Shown: positions 18,098-26,774 of the stretch, one piece after another
Layout of the letters: each line of letters begins with the position of its first letter
Numbering within the stretch: position 1 is the first letter of the stretch
Assembly: GCA_028282935.1 (NCBI GenBank)
Contig: JANQGU010000119.1
Span: 1 to 32,184 of the forward strand
DNA: 32,184 nucleotides
Direction of reading: 5' to 3'
Source: Kiloniellales bacterium
GTDB taxonomy: Bacteria > Pseudomonadota > Alphaproteobacteria > Kiloniellales > JAKSBE01
Translations under genes and position numbers: made by a program
The notes under the pieces: model-generated
What the model saw: the letters and a program-made list of their open reading frames with translations, nothing else
Database searches by the model: none
Told to the model about the DNA's origin: nothing

Positions 18098-19183
18098 TCA
18101 GCAGACGGCGCTGGTTTCCGCCGTGCGCTCCCGGGAGGCAAGCGCCGACAGCCCGACGGCCGCCGCGGCTTCCACGGGCCGTGCCACGGCCTCGCCCGCA
18201 AGGGACGCCAGCAGCCAGTCCCAGTCGCCCGGCGCCGTGCGCTCGCTGCGCCGGCGCTCGGGTCGTGTCGCCTCGATGCCCTCCGCGGTCTCCCGCGCGA
18301 TCACAAAGCGGAAGACGTAGCCCGGATAGAGGCCCATGCGCAGATCGGCCATCAGGACCTCGTCGTCCTGGCGTTCGAGCCGGTAGAAGCCCTTGCTGAA
18401 GGCGGCCAGCTTCTGGAAGGCCGGGACTTCCTCGAGGCAACGGCCGGCGCTGATGCTGCGCGGATGGACGTAGGGGGCGGTCCGGCCCTCGCCGAAGACC
18501 GGCAGGTAGAGGTTGACGTGGTGGTCCTCCTCGATCGCGATCACCTGCCAGAACAGCGTGTTGAAGGGGGTCGGGATGGCGAGCAGGCGCTGCGGCTCGA
18601 CCCCGGCCTCGGCCAGAACGGCGGCGGCGCGCGCCTGCATGACCTGCTGTGCTGCCAGGCTCCAGGCCAGATAGCCGGTCGTGAAGACGAGGCTCGCCGC
18701 CAGGACGTTGCGGAGGCGCGGGGTCCAGGCCTTGAGACAGAGCGCCCAGATCACCGCGAAGAGGAGCGGCAGGCTGTAGAGGGGATCGATGATGAAGACC
18801 GAGCCGATCCCGACCGGTTCGGGCCAGAGCGGCCAGAAGAGCCTGGTGCCGTAGATGGTCATGGCGTCGAGCAGGGCGTGGGTCGCGAAGCAGAGATAGA
18901 CCGCCAGGTAGGTCTGCCAGCGATGCTCCCGAAGGCCCTTGAAGCTCCGGACCAGCGCCTCGCCGAAGAGCGGCGTGACCACCGCCTGGACGATCAGGGA
19001 ATGGCTGGGCCCGCGGTGCAGGACGAAGGCGTCGACCGGATCGTCGAAGGGCACGACCACGTCCAGGTCCGGCAGGCTGCCCAGCAGGCCGCCGACCAGG
19101 GCCGCCTTGCGCGGGCCCATGCGGTGGCCCAGGACGGCCGTCCCGACCGCCGCGCCGAGCAGGAATTGCGTCAGCGAGTCCAA
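18098..19183 (-). CDS. YdjM-type membrane-bound metal-dependent hydrolase
   Basis: A 361-residue inner-membrane protein of the YdjM/YfhO-like metal-dependent hydrolase group (DUF457). Conserved features at the N-terminus: MDSLTQFLLGAAVG, H20, GSLPDLDV with D39/D41, HRGPSHSL with H56 and H61, and THALLD with H102 and D106, all possible metal ligands. Membrane segments lie at about 90-105, 125-145 and 155-175. The C-terminal half (about 190-361) is mostly soluble and less conserved. The E. coli relative is SOS-controlled; no LexA box is evident here. The enzymatic reaction of the family is poorly defined. Confidence 0.8.
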   Translation of the reverse strand: MDSLTQFLLGAAVGTAVLGHRMGPRKAALVGGLLGSLPDLDVVVPFDDPVDAFVLHRGPSHSLIVQAVVTPLFGEALVRSFKGLREHRWQTYLAVYLCFATHALLDAMTIYGTRLFWPLWPEPVGIGSVFIIDPLYSLPLLFAVIWALCLKAWTPRLRNVLAASLVFTTGYLAWSLAAQQVMQARAAAVLAEAGVEPQRLLAIPTPFNTLFWQVIAIEEDHHVNLYLPVFGEGRTAPYVHPRSISAGRCLEEVPAFQKLAAFSKGFYRLERQDDEVLMADLRMGLYPGYVFRFVIARETAEGIEATRPERRRSERTAPGDWDWLLASLAGEAVARPVEAAAAVGLSALASRERTAETSAVC

Positions 19184-19533
19184 GACAGCCCTCTCCCGGT
19201 TTCGGCTATTCCGCCGCCGCAGCTCGCGCCCGCCGCGGCCACTGCTGATCTAGATAGGGCCGGCGCCGGCCGTCGTCCACCGCCGGCGGCGCAATAAGGC
19301 GCCGCCGCGGCCTTCGGATTCGGGGCCCCGGCGGTCCTGTGGCTTTTGCCACTGCGTCGCCGGCACCCCCGCAGTCTGATGACGCCCTGCGGCCCAGGGC
19401 GCCTGGCACCGGGAGAGAGGCAGGAGGCCCGCGCCGCAGCACGGCCAACGGATGGCTGCCCGTGGTTCCCGATGCCCGCCGGCACAGGGCCGGCGCGCCT
19501 CGCCGCGCGGGCAGGGCAAGGATCAGGTAGACA
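19184..19533. other. 350-bp non-coding divergent region
   Basis: No supported gene. Several short open frames are composition artefacts of about 70 percent GC. A 14-bp perfect palindrome GGCCGGCGCCGGCC lies at 19258-19271. Promoters for the genes on both sides should be here, but I cannot point to one. Confidence 0.4.
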
Positions 19534-20457
19534 ATGACGCAGGGATATCTCGAGACTCGTCGGCGCGCCGGCAAGGCTGCCCCTCGGTTCCGCCTGGGGG
19601 CTGTCGTCGCCTTGGCGCTGGTCCTTTCGGCGGCGCCCGGGCTGCGGGCCGAGCCGATCCTCAGCGATCGGGAGCTCTTCATCAAAGGCAAGCAGGCCAG
19701 CGACGCGCTGGACTGGGCCCGCTCCCTGAAGTTCCTCTACGCCTATCTGCAGCGCAATCCTGTGGCCCTGGACGAGGTCCCCGGGCACCGGCTGCAGGTC
19801 GAGGGCGCGCTGCTCGCGGCCGAGTCCTCGATCGATGACACCTTCAGGCAGCACGCCGAACTGGAGCGGCAGGTCGCCGGGGCCTCCGAGGCCGCCAGCC
19901 TGCCGGACCTGCAGGACGTCCCGCGGCTCGACCAGCCGCAGGGCCTGTCCGAGGCCCGGCCGCGCCGGGCCCAGGCGGGGCTTCTGGACGAGTTCGACCA
20001 GCTCATGGTCAGCGACTTTCTGGTCGATCCCGGGCGCTACGTCCGGGTCGAGAGCGAGCGCCTTTCCCGCTCGACCTTCAACACCAGGCAGAAGGGCGTC
20101 TTCGTGCTGCCGGCCGCGCGCCGGAACAAGGGGATCGCGATCCTGGTGACCAACCGCAGGGTCCACGGCAAGCTGCTGTTCTCCTGGGGGCTGCCGGGCG
20201 ACGGCCGCGAGCTCAGCCTGATCCTGGAATCGGTGACCCTCTACGACAAGGTCCGGGACCCCAGGAGCGTCCGCCGGACGCAGCGCATCGTCGTGCCGCC
20301 CTCCCTGGCGGTCGACCTGGACAGCGGCCGGATCAGCGACGACGAGGCCGCCGATCTCCGCTTCCGCAACATGGACGGACAGATCATGTTCATCGAGGCG
20401 ACCAACGGCGCCCGCCTGGAGTTCCCCATGGCCTCGCTCTGCACCTGGTGCAGATAA
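19534..20457 (+). CDS. Unknown exported protein with C-terminal CTWC
   Basis: I do not recognise a family. The protein is 307 residues, with an N-terminal basic stretch and hydrophobic core at about 21-38 followed by LRA-EP, a good signal peptidase I site. The mature part starts with a helical region (RELFIKGKQASDALDWARSL) like a TPR-type repeat, then an acidic central part and a beta-rich C-terminal half (GVFVLPAARRNKGIAILVTN). The only two cysteines found are C303 and C306 in the final CTWCR, a thioredoxin-like CXXC spacing at the very end. An AAGGA site precedes the ATG. It is convergent with the SDR gene, with only 20 bases between stops. Confidence 0.7.
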   Translation: MTQGYLETRRRAGKAAPRFRLGAVVALALVLSAAPGLRAEPILSDRELFIKGKQASDALDWARSLKFLYAYLQRNPVALDEVPGHRLQVEGALLAAESSIDDTFRQHAELERQVAGASEAASLPDLQDVPRLDQPQGLSEARPRRAQAGLLDEFDQLMVSDFLVDPGRYVRVESERLSRSTFNTRQKGVFVLPAARRNKGIAILVTNRRVHGKLLFSWGLPGDGRELSLILESVTLYDKVRDPRSVRRTQRIVVPPSLAVDLDSGRISDDEAADLRFRNMDGQIMFIEATNGARLEFPMASLCTWCR

Positions 20458-20477
20458 ACGGCGCTTTCCGACCCGGC

Positions 20478-21236
20478 TCAGCCGCGCCCGACGAAGGGCA
20501 TCTTGGTCGCCATCACGGTCATGAACTGGACGTTGGCGTCCAGGGGCAGGCTCGCCATGTGCAGGACCGCGTCGGCGACGTGCTGCACGTCCATCAGGGG
20601 CTCGGCGGCGACCCGGCCGTCGGCCTGGGGAACGCCGTCCTTCATCTTGGCCGCCATGGCGGTCTCGGCGTTGCCGATGTCGATCTGGCCGCAGGCGATG
20701 TCGTACTTCCGGCCGTCGAGCGAGGCGCACTTGGTCAGGCCGGTCACCGCGTGCTTGGTCGCGGTGTAGGGCGCCGAGTTCGGCCGCGGCGCGTGGGCCG
20801 AGATCGAGCCGTTGTTGATGATCCGGCCGCCCCGGGGGTCCTGGTCTTTCATCAGGCGGAAGGCGGCCTGGGTGCAAAGGAACATCCCGGTCAGGTTGAC
20901 GTCCACGACCGTCTGCCACTGCTCCAGGCTCAAGTCCTCCAGCGGCAGGGGCGGGGCGTTGGCCCCGGCGTTGTTGAAGACCACGTCCAGGCGGCCGAAG
21001 CGCGCCTTGGTCTCGGCGAAGAGCCGTTCCACCGAATCCGGGTCGCCGACGTCGCAGGAGACCGCCAGGCCTCGCTCGGCGGCCTCGCCCGCCTGGGTCA
21101 GGGTCTCGTCCAGGGCCTCCTGGCGCCGCCCGGCCAGGGCGACGCCATAGCCGTCCTTCAAGAAGGTGGTGGCCACGGCGCGGCCGATCCCGCTGCCGGC
21201 GCCGGTGATGATCGCGACCTTGCCGTTACCCTTCAT
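20478..21236 (-). CDS. Short-chain dehydrogenase/reductase
   Basis: Cytoplasmic NAD(P)-dependent oxidoreductase of the classical SDR type. The ATG at 21236 follows GGGGAGGA and gives 252 residues, the typical size. Motifs: the nucleotide-binding TGAGSGIG at about 11-18, NNAG at about 88, the catalytic Ser in NNGSISA and the YTATK pair (Tyr and Lys). R in AGRR after beta2 hints at NADP preference. The substrate is not predictable. It lies 78 bases downstream of the DUF454 gene and might belong to the same leftward transcript. Confidence 0.9.
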   Translation of the reverse strand: MKGNGKVAIITGAGSGIGRAVATTFLKDGYGVALAGRRQEALDETLTQAGEAAERGLAVSCDVGDPDSVERLFAETKARFGRLDVVFNNAGANAPPLPLEDLSLEQWQTVVDVNLTGMFLCTQAAFRLMKDQDPRGGRIINNGSISAHAPRPNSAPYTATKHAVTGLTKCASLDGRKYDIACGQIDIGNAETAMAAKMKDGVPQADGRVAAEPLMDVQHVADAVLHMASLPLDANVQFMTVMATKMPFVGRG

Positions 21237-21314
21237 GCCGTCCTCCCCTGGATCGCAGATGTCCTGGACACATAACGGTCCAATCCGGCCGATTTGGCAA
21301 GCCGGCGGCGGCAC

Positions 21315-21743
21315 TCAGGGCGTCGGACCGTCCTTGTCGCGCTCCTCGGGCGGCAGGGGGCGGGTCAGGATGAAGACCGCGACCGCGACCAGGACCGCGG
21401 CCTGGATCCCCAGCACCATCAAGGGGACCGCCAGGACCACGCTCAGCAGCAGGACCAGGAGCATCGCGAAGACCGCGAGCTGCTTGGCGCCGCGGGAGAT
21501 CGCGCCGTGGCGGCGCCAGGCCTCGATCGGCGGGCCGAAGCGCGGGTGGGTGGTCAGCCAGTCGTGCAGGCGCTGCGAGCCCCGGGCGAAGCAGAAGGCG
21601 GCCAGCAGCATCAGGGGGGTCGTGGGCAGCAGGGGCAGGAAGATCCCGATGAAACCCAGGACCATGCTGATCAGCCCGAAGGCCAGCCAGAGCGCCCGCG
21701 CCAGGGGATTGCGCCGCAGTTGCGTCGTGGTGCTGTCGTCCAT
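21315..21743 (-). CDS. DUF454 (YbaN-like) inner-membrane protein
   Basis: A 142-residue membrane protein matching the YbaN/DUF454 family: LGFIGIFLPLLPTTPLMLLAAFCFARGSQRLHDWL at about 29-63, then HPRFGPPIEAWRRHGAISRGAK, the conserved family region. Hydrophobic segments are at about 18-55 and 90-127. The role of the family is not established. It starts 94 bases after the ATPase gene and may be read from the same transcript or its own promoter. Confidence 0.88.
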   Translation of the reverse strand: MDDSTTTQLRRNPLARALWLAFGLISMVLGFIGIFLPLLPTTPLMLLAAFCFARGSQRLHDWLTTHPRFGPPIEAWRRHGAISRGAKQLAVFAMLLVLLLSVVLAVPLMVLGIQAAVLVAVAVFILTRPLPPEERDKDGPTP

Positions 21744-21837
21744 GCCAAGCCTTGCCGGGGGCGGGCCGCTGGCCCGGTGTCTCTTGCCCCAGCAACCTTG
21801 GGTGCCAAAGCCCGCCCGTCAAGCCGGAAGCGCTAAA

Positions 21838-22869
<1,032 letters not shown>

Positions 22870-22896
22870 CTTTCCTACCTCGCGTCCTTCTCCTCA

Positions 22897-22952
22897 TGCC
22901 TTGCTCGTCAGGCCTTGCCCGTTAGGCCTTGCCCGTTAGGCCTTGCTGGGGC
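22897..22952. repeat. Four tandem 14-bp repeats at the end of the glycosidase gene
   Basis: TGCCTTGCTCGTCA, GGCCTTGCCCGTTA, GGCCTTGCCCGTTA and GGCCTTGCTGGGGC are arranged head to tail. The two central copies are identical and the outer two are diverged. The glycosidase stop codon (TAA on the minus strand, 22938-22936) lies in the third copy, so repeat number change would move the stop. The remaining copies fill the gap before the ATPase gene. Confidence 0.8.
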
Positions 22953-24201
22953 TGGCCCAGGCCAGCCAGACCGCCGCGGTCCAGGTGAAGTCGCCGCCGC
23001 CGGCGCCGCTCCCGTCGCGCGGATCGTAGTATTCGTAGAAGCCTCCGCCCTCGATGAGGCGCCGGGTGTCGGCGCGCACGCGGGCCGCGGTGTCGACCAG
23101 CCCCGCCTCCTCGAGGCCGCGGCCGATCAGGTAGTTCATCACCGGCCAACTCGGCCCGCGCCAGTAGCGCCGGGCGTCGAACCTGGGATGCGCGGGATCG
23201 AAGCTCGGCACTCCGAAGGGCGCGGCCGAGAGGACTCGGTCCAGGGTGGCCAGCAGCCGGGCGTCGCGCCGGGGGTCCGAGATACCTGCGAAGAAGGCCA
23301 GGAAGGCGACGCTGGAAACGCCGTCGGCCGGCCTGCCGTCGCGCAGGTCCAGGGCGGCATAGCTCCGCAGCCGGTCCTGCCACAGCAGCCCCGCGCCCTC
23401 GGCAGCGCGGTCGACCCAGGTGGCGACCTCCCTGGCGCAGGCGCTTTCGCCCAGGGTCTCGGCCAGCGCGCCCAGGTCGCGGTCGGCCCGGGTCAGGATG
23501 AAGGTCAGGCCAGGATCGGCCACCGCCAGGGGGCCTTCCCGGGTGATCCGCAGGTGGTCCCAGGCGGCGGCCCGTCCCCACTCGATGATCCGGATGTAGC
23601 GGTCGTAGTCCTCCTGGGTCGGGCGCATCGCGGGGTCGACCTGGTGGATGTCGTGGCGGTCGTAGGGGGTCACCCCCGTGGGATCGACCTTGGCCATGGC
23701 CCCGTCCCAGTCCGGTGCGTTGTCGCGGCCCGACTCCCAGGGATGGGTGGCGGCGATGACGCCGCGGCCCTCGGGGTCGCGCGTCTCGTGAAACCAGCGG
23801 TGCCAGGCCAGGAGCTTGGGAAGCAGTGCCCGCGCCCGGGCCGCGCCCGCCGTCCGGTCCCGTTCGAAGAGGCTCCGCACCACCGTGGCCGCGAGCGGCG
23901 GCTGCGAGTGCCCCGAGGTCGGCGGGACCTGCTCGCAACCCCAGACCGAGGGGCCGGGGAAGTAGTCGGCCCCGTTGTGGCGGAAGATGATGTGCGGGAC
24001 CATGCCGTTCGGCCATTGCCCCTCGAAGAGGGTCTCGATCTCGGTCCAGGCGCGGTCGAGGTCGAACTCGGCGAAGCCCAGCGCGGCGAAGGCCGAGTCC
24101 CAGTTCCACTGGTGGGGATAGAGGCCCGCCGAGGGCACGGTGAAGCCGCCCCGGTCGTTGGCCTTCATGATCTCCACGGCGCGGCGGTCGAGGTCGGCCA
24201 T
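22936..24201 (-). CDS. GH63-like glycoside hydrolase (mannosyl/glucosylglycerate hydrolase-like)
   Basis: A 421-residue soluble (alpha/alpha)6-barrel type hydrolase; no signal peptide, so cytoplasmic. The opening RGGFTVPSAGLYPHQWNWDSAFAALG, then GMVPHIIF and WESGRDNAPDWD at 155-166, the acidic TPYDRHDIHQVDP at 178-190 and FYEYYDP at 388-394, are as in MGH1-type GH63 enzymes that cleave mannosylglycerate or glucosylglycerate. The length is also like the bacterial mannosylglycerate hydrolases. The reaction would split an imported compatible-solute glycoside into sugar plus glycerate. The gene lies between permease and ATPase genes in one operon, 4 bases from the permease, so its substrate is most likely the transporter's cargo. 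The exact glycoside is inference. Confidence 0.82.
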   Translation of the reverse strand: MADLDRRAVEIMKANDRGGFTVPSAGLYPHQWNWDSAFAALGFAEFDLDRAWTEIETLFEGQWPNGMVPHIIFRHNGADYFPGPSVWGCEQVPPTSGHSQPPLAATVVRSLFERDRTAGAARARALLPKLLAWHRWFHETRDPEGRGVIAATHPWESGRDNAPDWDGAMAKVDPTGVTPYDRHDIHQVDPAMRPTQEDYDRYIRIIEWGRAAAWDHLRITREGPLAVADPGLTFILTRADRDLGALAETLGESACAREVATWVDRAAEGAGLLWQDRLRSYAALDLRDGRPADGVSSVAFLAFFAGISDPRRDARLLATLDRVLSAAPFGVPSFDPAHPRFDARRYWRGPSWPVMNYLIGRGLEEAGLVDTAARVRADTRRLIEGGGFYEYYDPRDGSGAGGGDFTWTAAVWLAWASPSKA

Positions 24202-24205
24202 GGCC

Positions 24206-25456
24206 TCAGCCCTTGACCGCGCCGGCGGCGAGGCCCTGCACCATGAAGCGCTCGAGCCAGAGGAAGATCGCCATGATCGGCAGGGTCGCGATGACCGCGC
24301 CGGCCATCATCAGCTCGCGCGGCAGCTCCGAGGAGTTCAGGGAGGCGACGCCGCGCGGCAGGGTGAAGATGCCGGGGTCGTCGAGGAACATGAAGGCGAA
24401 GAGGAACTCGTTCCAGGCGATCATGAAGACGTAGAGCGCGACCGAGGCCAGCGCCGGCAGGCTGAGCGGCAGGGTGATCTTGACGATCACGGCGGCCCGG
24501 CCCAGCCCGTCCATCAGCGCGGCCTCCTCGATCTCCGCCGGCAGGCCGCGGAAGTAGCCCTGCAGCATGTAGAGCGCGACCGGGATGGTGGTCGCCGGAT
24601 AGACCATCAGCAGGCCGATCAGGGTGTTGCGCAGCTCGAGCTGGCTGAAGACCGCGTAGATCGGCAGCACCAGGACGATCGCCGGCACCATGTAGATCAG
24701 CAGGATCGACTGCGCCCAGACGTCGCGCCCCGGGAAGCGCAGCCGGGCGACCGCATAGGCGCCCGGCACCGCGACCAGCAGGGTCAGGACCACCGTCGAC
24801 AGCGACACGATCGCCGAGTTGAGGATGTAGCCGCCGAAGTTGAAGCGGGTGAAGAGCTCGACATAGCTGCCGAAGAGGTCGTCGCGGCCGAGGTCGATGG
24901 AGAAGTCCAGCGGATTGGCCAGCAGCGCCGCCTGGCTCTTGAAGCTGGTCATCACCATCACGTAGAAGGGCAGCGCCACGAAGACGGTGAAGAGGACGAA
25001 GCCGGCGCCCCGGGCGATGCCGATCATCAGGCGCTCGAAGTCGTAGCGGCTCAGGCGGCCCAGGGGCGCGCCGCCGAGGCAGAGCCAGTTGGCCTGCGCC
25101 ACCGCGCCGGCGAAGAGCAGCAGCGCGATCGCCTGCCAGAGAGTCGCCTCGGCCAGCGGCAGGCCGAAGGGCGTCCCCAGGGTCAGCAGCAGCAGCACCG
25201 CCAGGGTCGCGCCGCAGGAGACCGTCCAGCCCCGCCTCGCGCGCGCGTCCCGCGGGGTCAGCAGGACCGCGGCGGCGCCGGCCAGGCCAGAGAGCGCCGC
25301 CACCCCCACCGGCGGCCGCGTCGGCGCGCCCGAGACCAGGGCCAGGGCCACGCCGATCACGATCATGCCCAGGGTGCCGAAGACCAGGCCCGAGATCACG
25401 CCGACGCTGGCGCCCGAGCGCAGGCCGTATCCGCCTTGGTCCCGGATCGCCGCCAT
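24206..25456 (-). CDS. MalG-type ABC permease with extra N-terminal membrane domain
   Basis: Inner-membrane subunit of a CUT1 importer. It is 416 residues against about 280-300 for usual MalG proteins. Residues about 140-416 are the standard permease: RGAGFVLFTVFVALPFYVMVMTSFK and the EAA loop EEAALMDGLGRAAVIVKITLP at 310-330, with the usual C-terminal helices. Residues 1-135 are an extra block with about four hydrophobic segments (16-40, 50-66, 80-98 and 106-122). The ATG is one base after the stop of the MalF-type gene, so the pair is co-translated. No good ribosome site suggests a later start, but M144 with the usual permease N-terminus is an alternative. Confidence 0.88.
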   Translation of the reverse strand: MAAIRDQGGYGLRSGASVGVISGLVFGTLGMIVIGVALALVSGAPTRPPVGVAALSGLAGAAAVLLTPRDARARRGWTVSCGATLAVLLLLTLGTPFGLPLAEATLWQAIALLLFAGAVAQANWLCLGGAPLGRLSRYDFERLMIGIARGAGFVLFTVFVALPFYVMVMTSFKSQAALLANPLDFSIDLGRDDLFGSYVELFTRFNFGGYILNSAIVSLSTVVLTLLVAVPGAYAVARLRFPGRDVWAQSILLIYMVPAIVLVLPIYAVFSQLELRNTLIGLLMVYPATTIPVALYMLQGYFRGLPAEIEEAALMDGLGRAAVIVKITLPLSLPALASVALYVFMIAWNEFLFAFMFLDDPGIFTLPRGVASLNSSELPRELMMAGAVIATLPIMAIFLWLERFMVQGLAAGAVKG

Positions 25457-25457
25457 C

Positions 25458-26747
25458 TCAGCCCTCCTTCGGCGAGAAGCGGAAGAAGACCAGGGCGAAG
25501 GCGAGCAGGACGGCGAAGACCACCACGGCGACCGCCGCGCCGGCGCCGAGGTTCGACAGCGCGATCGCCTGTTCGTAGACGTCGACCGTCAGGGTCCGCG
25601 TGCCGGCGGCCCCGCCGGTCATCAGGAAGATGTCGTCGAACTTGTTGAAGGTCCAGATGAAGCGCAGCAGGAAGAGGATCGCCAGGATGGTCGCGAGCTG
25701 CGGCAGCGAGAGGTACCAGAACTGCTGGAAGGGCGTCGCGCCGTCGATCTCGGCGGCCTCGTACATGTCCGTGTTGATCGACTGCATCCGCGCCAGGATG
25801 AAGAGGAAGGACAGCGGGAAGTAGCGCCAGGCCTCGAAGACGATCACCGTGGTCAGGGCCAGCCGGAACTCGATCTCCAGGCCGAAGAGGTTGAGGGTGC
25901 CCGCCGAGCGTTGGCCGAGGAAGTTGATCGGCCCCTCCGTCGCGCCCATCTGCGCCAGGATCGCGTTCAGCGCGCCCGAGTTCGGGTCGAGCAGGGTGAC
26001 CCAGGTATAGGCGACCGCGATCACCGGAGCGACGTAGGGGAAGAGGAAGAGGCCGCGCAGGAAGGCCCGGCCGCGGAAGGCCTGGTTGAGCAGCAGCGCC
26101 GCGAAGAGGCCCAGGGCCAGCGCGCCGCCCGTGCCGAAGACGGTGTAGAGGATCGAGGTCCAGAGCACGTCCCAGAACTCCGAGGCGTTGAAGACGCGCC
26201 GGAAGTTGTCGAAGGTGAAGTCGAGGCTGGTCAGCGGGTTGTCGCCGCTGCCCGTCGTCAGCGGCGCCGAGCCCTCCAGCAGGGCCTCGGCGTCGGCGAC
26301 CGCCGCCGCGAAGGTCGCGTTGACGCGCACCCGCTCCCGGGCCCGCGGCTCCAGGTCGCCGAAGGCGCAGCGCAGCCGGCCCTCGGCCAGGGTGCAGCGC
26401 GGGTCCTCGACCGCCAGAGCGACACCCTCGGGCGCGCTGTCCTCGAAGGTGACGCCGGCCAGCGGCCGGTTCGGCGAGGTGTTGCGGACCGTGTAGACGA
26501 CCTCGAGGCTTTCCCCGGCGGCGATTGCCTCGCCGCGCACGCGTTCCGTGACCTTGGGCGCGGGCGGGCGCAGGTCGGCGAGCTGGACCGGCTTGGCGCT
26601 GATCCAGAAGTTCGCCAGCAGCGGCAGGGCGACGATCAGGGCGACGATCGCGAAGGTCGGGCCCAGCATCGCCCAGGCCAGGCGCGCCTCCCGCTTCTGC
26701 AGGGGGCCCGTGCCTCGAGGCGCGCCGGAAGGAGGCCTGGGCGACAT
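25458..26747 (-). CDS. MalF-type ABC permease with DUF11-like periplasmic insert
   Basis: Partner inner-membrane subunit (CUT1) of 429 residues. TM1 is at about 27-48. Residues about 60-165 form an inserted domain resembling DUF11-type beta-sandwich repeats: LEVVYTVRNTSPNRPLAGVT, then FEDSAPEGVAL and CTLAEGRLRCAFGDLEPRARERV, with C118 and C127 able to pair. The permease proper resumes with LDFTFDNFRRVF. The EAA loop reads YEAAEIDGATPFQQFWYLSLP, followed by the usual last helices. The insert sits where the large P2-type periplasmic loop is found in some MalF proteins, so it would face the binding protein. The gene is 27 bases after the binding-protein gene. Confidence 0.88.
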   Translation of the reverse strand: MSPRPPSGAPRGTGPLQKREARLAWAMLGPTFAIVALIVALPLLANFWISAKPVQLADLRPPAPKVTERVRGEAIAAGESLEVVYTVRNTSPNRPLAGVTFEDSAPEGVALAVEDPRCTLAEGRLRCAFGDLEPRARERVRVNATFAAAVADAEALLEGSAPLTTGSGDNPLTSLDFTFDNFRRVFNASEFWDVLWTSILYTVFGTGGALALGLFAALLLNQAFRGRAFLRGLFLFPYVAPVIAVAYTWVTLLDPNSGALNAILAQMGATEGPINFLGQRSAGTLNLFGLEIEFRLALTTVIVFEAWRYFPLSFLFILARMQSINTDMYEAAEIDGATPFQQFWYLSLPQLATILAILFLLRFIWTFNKFDDIFLMTGGAAGTRTLTVDVYEQAIALSNLGAGAAVAVVVFAVLLAFALVFFRFSPKEG

Positions 26748-26774
26748 CGCTTGCGTCTCTTCCTCGCCGCCGGC

